DNA from: Corylus avellana
Lineage: Eukaryota; Streptophyta; Magnoliopsida; Fagales; Betulaceae
Direction: 5' to 3'
NCBI RefSeq assembly: GCF_901000735.1
Contig: NC_081549.1
Coordinates: 22,869,850 to 22,933,849 of the forward strand
Length of the DNA stretch: 64,000 nt
A model generated the notes under the pieces. That model saw only the letters and a program-made list of their open reading frames with translations, made no database searches and was not told the origin of the DNA. The translations under genes and the position numbers were made by a program. Shown in pieces: positions 36,801-46,760 of the stretch (the stretch's first letter is position 1; each line of letters starts with the position of its first letter).

Positions 36801-37693
36801 GTGCGTTCCATGCCTTCAAGGTGAAGTAACAATCTGCCAGCACATCAAAGTTATAGATGAAAACTTTCATTCAAAAGAAAACAAGAACAAAGCACAACAA
36901 TTATGTAAGCTCCCGTTCAATTTAGCCACAGGCCCACGACCCTTGTATAAGCAAGGTATTTATTTGCACGAATATATGATGACAACTTAGTTGCACAGAC
37001 CATCAAAAAACAGAAACAAAATCCAATATCAAATTTCAGAACTTTGTGCCCCGGACTTCAGTTCAAATAAAAGAAACTTCTTAAATCTATTAAAAACTTC
37101 TGAACATATTCAAATTATAACCGTGTCAACGGGTTTAGATAGTTACAAGAATTATACAATACATAGATACCATCTGCTCTGTCAAGCCATATATAGCATA
37201 ATCACAACCTTACTAAGTTGACCCATATGAGTACTTGAACAAGATAAATCGGATTCATAGAATGAAATATCACCAAAGACTGAAATATTTAATCAATCCC
37301 TCTGTGTATCCTAGAATTTAAAGGGTGACCAAAAAAAAAAAAATCATATTGGCAAAAACAATTCAAATGACATAATCAATAAAAGACACTTTTTTGGAAC
37401 AGCTGACCTCCTCGATCAACAAGGAGAAAGGTGGGTAGGCCTCCGGGCTTCGACTTGAAGGAGATGTCATCGAAGCTCTTGCATGCCTTTTGATTGGTTT
37501 TGGGGTAAACCACAATGCCACCCATGGTTCCTCCATACTGAGGAACCCCAAAATTTCCAATTGCACATTCATAGGCACCCTTCAAGCTCGGTGAAGTCAC
37601 TCTCAAGCTGTTTTTCTCCACCACAAACCTTCCCACACAAAACCCCCATAGCATAAACCAAACACACAGCAAAATACCTAGCTTTTCCCCCAT
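30882..37693 (-). CDS. vacuolar sorting receptor (VSR1/BP-80 type), 619 aa (12 exons)
   Basis: Exons, 5' to 3': 37693-37408, 36833-36141, 35168-35080, 34970-34901, 34785-34702, 34343-34267, 34150-34069, 32875-32793, 32592-32529, 32053-31925, 31554-31451, 30980-30882. All phases join, giving 619 residues, the normal family length. Order: signal peptide (about 1-21); protease-associated (PA) domain (about 30-165, with NFGVPQYGG and NITIPSALI); central Cys-rich region ([25 protein letters not shown]); three EGF-like units in the C-terminal luminal part ([33 protein letters not shown]); one membrane helix ([20 protein letters not shown]); and a cytosolic tail with the Tyr signal YMPL in [14 protein letters not shown]. 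It carries soluble vacuolar proteins from Golgi/TGN to prevacuolar compartments. The tail resembles VSR1/3/4; the exact paralogue is not certain. Truncated copies lie upstream on the same strand. Confidence 0.95.
33516..33676. repeat. GA microsatellite followed by a GGCCACC-rich repeat
   Basis: GA repeats run 33516-33541. Then about 135 bp hold many copies of GGCCACC and its complement (TGGCCACCC, GGTGGCC). Related GTGGCC-containing stretches lie at about 42490-42735 and 47566-47660, so this is a dispersed GC-rich family. Located in intron 7 of the receptor gene. Confidence 0.65.
35290..35990. mobile_element. possible retroelement remnant in intron 2 of the receptor gene
   Basis: This 0.7-kb stretch differs from its intron in GC content and has many TCGATCGAG, TCGATTGA and GGCTCGGT motifs that remind me of LTR sequence. 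No borders, duplication or coding remnant were found; low confidence. Confidence 0.25.
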
Positions 37694-38293
37694 ACTCTGA
37701 GCGACTCTCCCTCAAACCAATCCACCAAAAGAGAAAGACCCAGAACAAGAAACCCAATCTATTGCGTTTTCCTCCAAAAACCCAACAAAACGATAACTCG
37801 GATTGGAATGAACACCATAAATAAAACCAAATTTGATAAGCTAAAGCTCTGTTCTTTTCCCAATCAACTTAGGACTTCTTAAAGAACCCAGATCAGAATT
37901 GAACACGTTTTACACTGTAAGTTATCTGGGTCTTGAGCTGAAACTGGAGAAAAGCGTACAAAGGGGTTCGTTTGTGCGTGTTAAAAAGAAAAAGCATCCA
38001 AAGGTGGAAAAATCAACGAAGGTAGGAATTGAAAAACGTGTCAGTTACGCTCAACGGTAATTCCAATCCTTTCTCTCTATAACTTGCCAATCGATCCCAG
38101 GTATTGATTTACAGGAGAAGTAATTAACGATCCGTCTTCTAATATATAGATGTTGTGAGATCTAATCAGGTCTCGCATAAAATAAAAAAATAAAAAGGAA
38201 AACTTGTTGTTAAGGAAATGGATTTACAATGTTGGTTTATATTTGCGACTTTTTATCATTTTGTGGAGATATTTGATTGGAAAAGAACCGGGA

Positions 38294-38303
38294 CCCACGT
38301 GGG
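38294..38303. promoter_or_regulatory. G-box palindrome CCCACGTGGG upstream of the receptor gene
   Basis: A perfect 10-bp palindrome around CACGTG, the core bound by plant bZIP and bHLH factors, about 600 bp upstream of the receptor start codon. The motif and its surroundings (GGGACCCACGTGGGAGAGAA) are kept in truncated copy 1 at 41335-41344. Confidence 0.45.
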
Positions 38304-39069
38304 AGAGAAGATCGATGTGCCTGCATGCAATCCAGGTGTCCATACTTGCTCTTCCCTTGAATGGGTTTCCTTCTCAGACTACACTTTGATCGCTTCCACG
38401 ACTGCACTACGGATCCTCAATTTAGCCACATCTTAGTCGGTTTTTTAATGAAAAAAAAAAACAAACAAACAAACTATAATCTTTTCAATTATTCACATTT
38501 AATTTTACTCTCTTTTTTTTTTTCCTCATAAAAAACTGAACCTAAAAAAATTACTAATTTCCAATAAAAATTATCATTATGGTGACCTATCAGTATAGTG
38601 ATCCTGTTTTTTTTTTTATTTTTTTATTTTTTTTTAAGCAAGGAAGGGAAGGGGGAAACGACTACAAAGGTGAGTCTCTCCCGCTCCTAATCCGGAAGGA
38701 AGAAAGAAAAAGGGAACAAACGAAAATACTTTCAAACATATTGTGAGAAGTGACTCGTTTAGCAACCAAATGTGCTATTAAATTAGCATATCTTGAAGCT
38801 TTCCAAGTGATCCTATTTTATTGTTCTAACTTCTAAAGGTTGAACTAGAAGTATATTCAAAGTGATACCACTTGGAATACTTTAACTCAAAATCTTGTGC
38901 TAAATCCTTGTAGGCCAACTTTTGATTCACATATTACGTTTAATAATAATAATAATAATAATAATTTCCAATCGTCAACACCGGAAACTTATTTACCCCT
39001 TGCCTTTTGCTATTAAAAAAAAAATTATAAAAAATCCTTATGAAACAGGCCGACGAGTTCCATATAAAG

Positions 39070-39070
39070 C

Positions 39071-39098
<28 letters not shown>
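39070..39098. repeat. TA microsatellite
   Basis: About 14 TA units. Similar TA runs in the window: 43502-43529, 54954-54982 and 57174-57206. Confidence 0.9.
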
Positions 39099-39101
<3 letters not shown>

Positions 39102-40082
39102 CCAACACTCCTGAAGGGTCATTTCTATGACAAATATGATCATCAAATGATTTTGCATTCTTGGCGGTGGAATATGACTTTGATTCTATATTTTCAACGA
39201 AGCATGAAAGATTTAAGTTAAACTAGCCTATAAACATGTATTTGTAATAAGATTAAAAAACGTGCCCGTGAGATTCACGTACGTACTCATCTGTAAAGAC
39301 ATATCAGTTTAATAATTAGATCGAATTTGAATAATTTTTTCAATCTAGTTTGAAGAACAACCGTCTCATAAACATCTTTTATATGATGCCCGGCCGGCAT
39401 TTAATTAGTTTTCTTGCCGGCTGATTAAATAGATAAACCAACAAATCAGTAAGCAATTACAACCATAGAGCAGGATTATTAGATTGTAAAAGGAGCAATT
39501 TTCAATTGTTAATATATATATATATATTCTAATTAATTGAAAAAAAGGGTTACAAAAGAGGATCATTGCCACTAACATAAACCGAAAAAAGGATGAACTT
39601 TCCAACAACAAACCCAAAACGAATAATACAGTACAAAAATAAGAATAAACCATAAAAAATTGGACAAACAAGTATCTCGGTCCTCTCAAATTAGTCCCAT
39701 AAAGTGATAACAGCAACAAAAAGTGGATATATTAAAGCAAACTTATCTAAACCTCCACTTAAAAATTGTAACAACCACCTAAAGGAAGCTAAAGTGGTAA
39801 AAGCATTGTCAAAGTCTAATACATGAGAGCCCCAACACAGATTCGATTGCAAAAGTCTTCGCAGAACGATCTAACACTGAAAAGCTGGAAAACAATAACC
39901 CAAACAACACAAAAGCAGCAAACAAAAAGAAAAGTTGCAAAACTCTAGCAAAATAAAAATACAGAGAAAATGATAAAAATAGCAAATAAAGAGTATTGCT
40001 TATTTGAAGATTGTAAGCACATAAAGAGCATTGTCCATCAACATCACCCCTTTGTTAACCCAAGAACTTGAAGGGGGCTCAT

Positions 40083-40755
40083 TTGAAGTTCTTTACAAAG
40101 TCAACATGGCTGTCACGCTGAGCCCGTATTCATCATTGCCATTACCATTTCTCCACTAGAGAGACCTTTCTTAATGCTATCCCCAAAAGGTTTGCTGATA
40201 AGGGCCGAAGGAATGGTGATATTCTGAAGATAACCAAAATCAGCATTCTCTTCTTCAGGAGTGGCGAGGGAAATCAATGGTTCAATCATGTCATCTGCAA
40301 TAAGAATAGCTGCTGCTCCACTATTCTGTGCTCTCCATACCTTCAAGGCGAAGCAACAATCTGCCAGCACATCAAACTTTCATTCAAAAGAAGACGAAAA
40401 AATATATTGAAAAAAAGAAAAAACTTCGAATGAAACTTTTTTCGAACAGCCGACCTCCTCGATCAGCAAGGAGGAAGGTGGGTAGGCTTCCGGGCTTCGC
40501 CTTGAATGCGATATCTACGTGATCGAAGCTCTTGCATGCCTTTTGATTGGCTTTGGGGTAAATCACAAAGCCAAACGTGGTTCCTCTATGCTGAGGAACC
40601 CCAAAATTTCCAATTGCACAATCATACACACCCTTCAACGAGTTTGGTGAAGTGACTCTCAAGCTGTTTTTCTCCACCACAAAGCTTCCCACACAAAACC
40701 CCCATAGCATAAACCAAACACAGAGCAAAAAACCTAGCTTTTCCCCCTTATTCTG
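40083..40755 (-). pseudogene. truncated vacuolar sorting receptor copy 1
   Basis: Matches exon 1 (about 40746-40455) and the first part of exon 2 (40360 to about 40085) of the intact gene, with donor and acceptor retained but an intron of only about 95 bp against 574 bp. The position of the ancestral ATG reads AAG. Exon 1 is otherwise open ([18 protein letters not shown], [11 protein letters not shown]). Exon 2 keeps [19 protein letters not shown] and then has an internal deletion of about 60 bp after GEMV, a stop at 40113-40115, and homology ends near the segment for FVKNFK. EGF repeats, membrane helix and tail are absent. Confidence 0.9.
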
Positions 40756-41334
40756 AAGGACTCTCCCTCAAACCAATCCACCAAAAGAGAAAGACCCAGA
40801 ACAAGAAACCCAATCTAGTGTGTTTTCCTCCAAAAACCCAACAAAACGATAACTCGGATTGCAATGAATACCATAAATAAGCTAAACCATATTTGATAAG
40901 CTAAAGCTCTGTTTTTTTTTCTTTTATCAAATAGAATTGGACTTTGAGAACCCAGATCAGAATTAACCACTTTTTACACGGTAAGTTATCTGGGTCTTGA
41001 GCTGAAGCTGGAGAAAACCATACAAAAGCAGAAAAAAGCATTCAACGGTGGAAAAATCCAAGAAGGTTGGAATTGAAAGACGTGTCAGTTACGCTCAACG
41101 GTAATTCCGATCCTTTCTCTCTATAACTTGCCGATCAATTCCAGGTAATTGATTTATAGGAAGAAGTAGTTAATGAACCGTCTTCTGATATAGATATTGT
41201 GAGATATAAACCGCCATTAGTAAAGGTCTCTCTCAGAAAATATAAAAAAGGAAACTTTGTTGTTTACAGTGTTGGCTTTTATTGCGATGTTTTCTATAAT
41301 TTTGTGAAGATACTTGACTGGAAGAGAACAGGGA

Positions 41335-41344
41335 CCCACGTGGG
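41335..41344. promoter_or_regulatory. G-box palindrome in the duplicated promoter of truncated copy 1
   Basis: The same CCCACGTGGG as at 38294-38303, again about 600 bp upstream of the former start codon, in a conserved block of about 140 bp. Confidence 0.4.
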
Positions 41345-41574
41345 AGAGAAGATTGATGTGGCCCTGCATGCAATCCAGGCGTCTATCCTGCTCTTAATTA
41401 AATGGCGTCCATTTTGTCCAGATAATGATTCAAACATATGTCATCGATAATGCATACAATATGCAATTAAAAGAATCAAAACGAGGAAAATCAGCTTCAC
41501 CCGACATAATAAATATGTTGGCACTTGGCACCCCATTTCAGAGGAACACATCCTGATTTATTTAATCAAAGTTC

Positions 41575-42439
41575 CAAGCCATTCCAGAAGAACACATCCT
41601 GATCCAAATAATTACTAAGCAAATGGGATTACACGAAATGCCTGTGGTTGTGGTGATGGCGTCCATAGTCATCCCATCCAAAGCACTTGAAGACAGGGTA
41701 AAAAGCCACAAAAATGCATCTTCTAAGGCCCCTGAGAAACGAAGAGGCTACGAAGCATGGGTAGCAGCAACACATTAAAAATGGGTCATCATCATTATAT
41801 GTGCTGCCTCCATCATGACGTTGATAGTATCCGCGAGAATGAATTATAGGATGATGATGATGAACCATGTTCTTCCTTCAACTATGAAACAAAATAAAAA
41901 ACAGCCCATCAATCAGAATCCACACTTAAGGAGACCCTTTTCTTATATATATATATAAAAGAAGAAAATAAGAAGAGTATGTCAAAAAGTTGTCTCGGTG
42001 ATAAACCCAATTTGTCATCATTTGTGTTTGAGAAGAAGAGTATGTTTCTTCTTATATATATATATATATTCCTTGTAACTAGAATGAATGTTTGTCGACT
42101 CTTGAAAGTAAGCAAGAAGCTAGAGTAAAATGATAGACCACAATCGATAATCAGACCTCGTAATTCTCGTACGTAGCCAAGGTGTCTTGCAAATACGAAG
42201 ATCTGGAAACTGTACAAATTTGGCTGCCGGATTAGAGAAGAGAAGAGAACTCAATAATGGCTTTAAGCTATAATCCTCGTTGGATATTTCTCAAGGGAAT
42301 CAAATTCCTAGAGGGTTCCTGAACGGCGTTGTAAAAAAGCTATCACGTAAAAAAGCTAAAAGAGAGAGCATTTGGAATTCTGGCCTACCATTCTTTTGAT
42401 TCATACCGTTCATTTAATTCCAAAATGGATGGTCTGGAT
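41575..42439. repeat. segmental duplication, copy A (partner at 46700-47515)
   Basis: About 860 bp holding small gene A and its 5' flank. Partner blocks are nearly identical over long stretches, for example CGATAATCAGACCTCGTAAT and TTTGGCTGCCGGATTAGAG. Copy A has extra TA-repeat and GTTTGAGAAGAAGAG sequence at about 42010-42060. Confidence 0.85.
41629..41868 (-). CDS. small Cys/His-rich protein, copy A, 79 aa
   Basis: A single-exon frame with a good start context (AACATGG). The N-terminus is His-rich (MVHHHHP) and polar with an acidic YNDDDP. The centre is hydrophobic with clustered cysteines (FLMCCCYPCFVASSFLRGLR then CIFVAFYPVFKCFGWDD). The C-terminus is again His-rich (GRHHHNHRHFV). Copy B at 46761-47003 keeps the centre and tail nearly unchanged but varies at the N-terminus. 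I know of short plant proteins of this CCC-P-C ... HHHH design but cannot name a characterised family; the CYSTM group is one possible relation. A membrane-attached, possibly acylated or metal-binding protein is plausible. It lies on the same strand as the receptor copies. Confidence 0.6.
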   Translation of the reverse strand: MVHHHHPIIHSRGYYQRHDGGSTYNDDDPFLMCCCYPCFVASSFLRGLRRCIFVAFYPVFKCFGWDDYGRHHHNHRHFV

Positions 42440-43239
42440 CATTAGCAATAAAATAATGAAAAGAAAATTAAACGGAAGTACTTAGGATAGGGCAGTCAGA
42501 CCATCACTCACGACCCTCAAGTGAGTGGTTAGCCGCCCAAGAGTTTGGTTGGGGGTAGGCCAACCACACTCAAACCCTCAAGAGATGATCGTAACACTTT
42601 CGAGGGTTCAAGGCCATCCTAAACTATCAGAGGTAGTGCCACTGCCACTTGGAGTGGCCATCCGCCAATCTTAAAAATTGAAGGGGTTGTTGGCTCATCC
42701 CAATCATACCTTTGGGGGCGGCCAACCATTCCCTTAAAAGAATAATTTTTAATTATTAGACTTATTTGAAGAATTATAAGTACATAAAGCCTGGCCATCG
42801 TCATTATCACTTATTTCTTAATTCAACTGGGATTTTTTTTCTCATCAAAAAAGTAAAAAAAAGACAAAATTACCATTCAAATATAACTAATTAGATATTC
42901 TCCGCTTCATTTGAAGGGGAGAGGATCTCATTCCACTTTAAAGAGGCTCAGGTTCTTTAGAAAGTTAGTATTGCTGTCACACTTTGGGGAGCGAAAATTT
43001 ATAAAAAATAAAAAAATAAAATAAAAAAAGCCCATACAACAAACAGAACATCAGAAACATTTTTGTATTCTTTCGGTGACAATTTTCACCAAATAAACGT
43101 TGGACTTACAAAATTTTCTCGAAATACAGATTTAGCCCTTTGAATAAGCTGTCTAAGGCGAGTAAATTTGGCATATGATGTCGAAATCATAAACATAGAT
43201 GATCCTTTTTTTCCATTTCGGCTAACTGTAAACGAAGCT
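42440..43239. other. spacer with GTGGCC repeat and MITE fragment
   Basis: A GC-richer stretch at about 42490-42735 with GTGGTTGGCC-like motifs relates to 33542-33676 and 47566-47660. A fragment of the palindromic MITE family (TTCATTTGAAGGGGAGAGGA) is at about 42905-42930. Bases about 43080-43240 form the 3' part of an open minus-strand frame fused to truncated copy 2 that I do not recognise. Confidence 0.45.
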
Positions 43240-43498
43240 GCATAATCAGGATGTGTGAGAGCCTGAGTCCAATCAAGATTTATGTTAACCATCTCCCCAC
43301 TAGATAGAGCTTTCTTAATTCTATCCCCCAAAGATTTGCTGATAATGGCCGAAGGAATGGTGATATTCTGTGGATAATCATCATAACCATTCTCTTGTAC
43401 AGGAACGCCCATAGAAATCAATGGTTCAATCCTGTCATCTGCAACAAGAATAGCTGCTGCGCCACCATACTGTGAATTCTGCCAGCACATCAAAGTTC

Positions 43499-43533
<35 letters not shown>

Positions 43534-43885
43534 ACTTTTAGGTGTATAAAAACGTATAACAGTCTACTAAATAATGTTAGAACAAGTTGACCTCCTCAAT
43601 CAGCAAGGAGAAAGAGGGGGACGCCTCCGGGCTTGGACTTGAAGGAGATATCTCCGTCGTCATGGAAGATCTTGCATGCCTTTTGATTGGATTCGGGGTA
43701 AGCCACAGTGCCAACCATCACCATGGATCCTCCATGCTGAGGAAGCCCAAAATTTCCAATTGCACATTCTTAGACACCCTTCAAGGAGTTGGGTGAAGTC
43801 ACTTTGAAGCTGTTTTCTCCACCAAAAACGTAATTGAAAGCCCCCATAGCATAAACCAAACACACACCAAAAAAACTAGCTTTTT
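43240..43885 (-). pseudogene. truncated vacuolar sorting receptor copy 2
   Basis: The most decayed copy. At the former start, ATG reads ACG. Exon 1 has lost one A in the run before AACAGCTT (frameshift) and has a nonsense change (TAT to TAA, at 43770-43772 on the plus strand). About 33 bp at the start of exon 2 are missing, so the acceptor is followed directly by [15 protein letters not shown]; exon 2 then stays open through NITIPSAIISKSLG to THPD, where homology stops near 43240. A TA microsatellite (43502-43529) fills part of the short intron. Not functional as a receptor. Confidence 0.9.
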
Positions 43886-44327
43886 CCCGTAGCTACGTAC
43901 CTCTCTAATTATTCAAAATTTGAGATTCTCATGTTATAAAATCGTGACCGTTGTTAAATTTAATGGTCTATACTACCTCGATAATTAAAATAGACTTGTA
44001 AATTTACTATACTACCTCAATTCTTTACCGTGTAAGTTGTTTTTTTTGGCGATTCTTTTGATCATTTGATTGAAAGAGATGACGATAATTTTTATCATTC
44101 CTCAAACCCAAACGGGCACACTACAGGATAACTACAACAATTTCTAAAATAAAACAAAATAACAGCAATTAAGAATTTCACCAACACAAATTCCAATGCC
44201 CACGTAATATCCATAATATCATTAAAAAACACATCCTAATTTATTAAATCAAATTTCCAAGCCATCATCATCATTACTTCTTTCTTAACCCAACTTCAAA
44301 GGGGCTAGTTCCTTTAAAGAACGTTCT

Positions 44328-45122
44328 TTACAAAGTCGATATGGGTATCATACTCATATTACGTGGATGAGGATGTGGAAGACGTTTAGCCCAAAATGTC
44401 CAGTCAAGATTTATGGTAACCATTTCTCCACTCGAGAGAGTTTTCTTAATGCTATCCCCAAAAGATTTGCTGATAAAAGCTGTAGGGAGGGTGAGGTTCT
44501 GTCCATAATCAAAATGATCTTCAGCAATGGTGGCTATCATAATCAATGATTCAATCCAGTCATCTGCAATAAGAATAGCTGCTACTCCACCATTCTGTGC
44601 GTTCCATGCCTTCAAGGCCATGTAGCAATCTGCCAGCACATCAAAGTATTTATTAAATCAAATTTGGAGGTAATCATGGAATTGAAAGGGTGACCAAAAA
44701 AATCATATATATTGGAAAAAATAAATAAATGAAACTTCAAATGACATAATAATCAATAAAAGACACTAATTAATTTGACCTCCTCGATCAGCAAGGAGAA
44801 AGGTGGGGAGGCCTCCGAGGTTGGACTTGAAGGAGATGTCTACGCCATCGAAGCTCTTGCATGCCTTTCGATTGGATATGGGGTAAGCCACAATGCCAAC
44901 CATGGATCCTCCAAACTGAGGAACCCTAAAATTTCCAATTGCACATGGATAGACACCCTCCAACGAACTCGGTGAAGTGACTCTCAAGCTGTCTGTCTTC
45001 ACCGCAAACCTTCCCTCACAAAACCCCCATAACATAAACCAAACCCACACCAAAAAACTTAGCTTTTCCCTCAGATCCTGAACCAATCTCTCTCGAACCA
45101 ATCTACCAAAAGAGAAGGACAC
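44328..45122 (-). CDS. truncated sorting-receptor paralogue, PA domain only, 214 aa (possibly a pseudogene)
   Basis: Exon 1 is 45122-44780 and exon 2 is 44629-44328; the donor (G/GTCAAA), acceptor (CTGGCAG) and phase of the intact gene are kept. The ancestral ATG is now CTG, but an in-frame ATG about 60 bp upstream opens a 214-codon frame with 20 extra residues (MSFSFGRLVRERLVQ), followed by a hydrophobic stretch ([14 protein letters not shown]) that could still act as a signal peptide or anchor. The PA domain is kept (NFRVPQFGGSMVG, NLTLPTAFISKSFGDSIKK, MVTINLDW) with no internal stop. It ends after HPHPRN, without EGF units, membrane helix or sorting tail. Expression is unknown; it may be a pseudogene that has not yet gathered stops. 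Confidence 0.5.
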
Positions 45123-45403
45123 AGAAGAAGCGATAGTTAAGCTAAAGCTCTGTTCACGTCGATCTATCTAAAATTAGTGCTAGAAATAGATATTTTAAAG
45201 AATAGCATTATTATTAAAAAAAAAAAAAAAAAAAAAAAAATCCAATCTTGAAGCACACTGACGTAAACTTTTATTACCCCTTGCTTTTGGTTAATGGACA
45301 CGATCAGGAAAAAAGAAAAACGCAGAAGGGACGCGTTGAAAACTCTCGTACAATTTTTTAAAGCTAATTTTAATCATAGGACCAAATATATAAAAATGAG
45401 TAA

Positions 45404-45434
<31 letters not shown>

Positions 45435-46760
45435 TTTGCTCTTGGTGGTTTAAGAAAATAAAAAATAAATACTTGAAATAATATTTATATTGTATTTAAA
45501 AAGTGGTAGGTAAAATTAAAAAATATGTTTTTAATTACTCTATGAAAAAGGGTTTACACATAGAGTAATGTTACTTTTTACATCACATTAATTTGAAACC
45601 GGTTGGCTTGACATGTTTTAAATAACGTTCATTTTTTTTAAGTGGTTTTTTATGTCAGTCACTTAAAATATGTCACGTCAATCAGTATGAAATATGCGTT
45701 ATGAATGAGTATGAAGAATAGTATTACTCCTACACAAATTCAAGCTTTATATATATATGTCCGCACAAGGGGAGAAAAATGGAGAAGGGGGATTCGAATT
45801 CAATTAGTGATCTCCGCTTCATGAGTCGTGGTTTTCAGCTGATTTAGCTATCTCTTGGGGACCAAGCCTCCTCTAATTTAGTCGCTTTGTGGCCTAAGAT
45901 CAACAATTAGAATCAAGACCCGTAGTTTTTATTACAATTCTTTACAAATATTTTAGATATTATAGTTTTTACTACAATTTTTCACAAATTGACATGATAA
46001 TCTACATGGTACTACTACGTCAACTACAATTAAAATTAATTGTTCATGTGATAGGTGTCGCATGGTCTTACAAATTGATGTGGTGACCCACATGATAATG
46101 CCATATCAGCCAATCAAATTTATTTATTTAGTGATTGGTGTGACATTAAACCGAGACATTGGTTGGAAGATGAAACATTAATGGTTGTTATTTAGCCAAG
46201 AAAATATAATGATAATAGCTAAAGTCTAATATAACACATAGACATTAATTATCATGCTCGAAAGGACATGAAAACAAAGTTAATATATATTAATGTCTCT
46301 GTATTCTCCAACACTCTTGAAGGGTCATTTCTATGACTAATATCATCGTATGGTTTTGCAATTGGCGGTGCAATTTAAAAAATAAATAAATTAATAAATA
46401 AAGAAGGGATTACAAGAGAGGGTCTTTTCCATTCTTAATCCCAACGACATCAATTAATTATTCTATATTTTAATGAATATTATAGTCGTAAAAGCAAGAG
46501 ACTCCTTTGTATGACGAAGCATATATACAAGATTCAAGTTAATTGTGGATCCTAATTTTCTTGTCGCCAACCTCTTCCTCCATAGCATACAATAATAGTC
46601 AACCGATCATGCATTCCAAAATATATACCAAATATATTATCAAAATTTACATATTTCGAATCAAAACCCCAATTTCTCCACATCCAAGGATAAATATGTA
46701 TTCCAAGAGAAACACACCCTGATCGATCCAGATAATTATATATTAATTAAGCAAATGGGA
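45123..46760. other. spacer between truncated copy 3 and small gene B
   Basis: Holds a run of about 26 A (45215-45240), a CT microsatellite (about 45407-45428), fragments of the repeat seen near 4440-4660 (about 45950-46080), a SINE (45756-45861) and the block GAAGGGTCATTTCTATGA at about 46320 shared with 39105. No gene supported. Confidence 0.5.
45756..45861 (-). mobile_element. SINE (tRNA-derived), copy 4
   Basis: On the minus strand it reads CCAAGAGATAGCTAAATCAG (A-box region), AAGCGGAGATCACTAATTG, a B-box-like ATTCGAATCCCCC, and ends CTTGTGCGGACATATAT. An insert within the B-box region (about 6 bases) and more divergence suggest it is older than copy 3. No confident target duplication; borders approximate. 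Confidence 0.75.

Larger units (their letters stand above)
37694..40082. other. receptor promoter and spacer to the first truncated copy
   Basis: About 37694-38440 is the 5' flank of the receptor gene; it is matched by the flank of truncated copy 1 (about 40756-41410), so the promoter was duplicated too. Then come AT-rich sequence, a TAA microsatellite (38941-38964), a TA microsatellite (39070-39098) and a block at about 39100-39150 (CTGAAGGGTCATTTCTATGA) that recurs at about 46312-46340. No gene supported. Confidence 0.6.

Noticed and set aside
43086..43239. Coding continuation of truncated receptor copy 2
   Set aside because: The frame stays open for about 50 codons past the end of receptor homology, but the residues match nothing I recognise and the copy is disrupted upstream.
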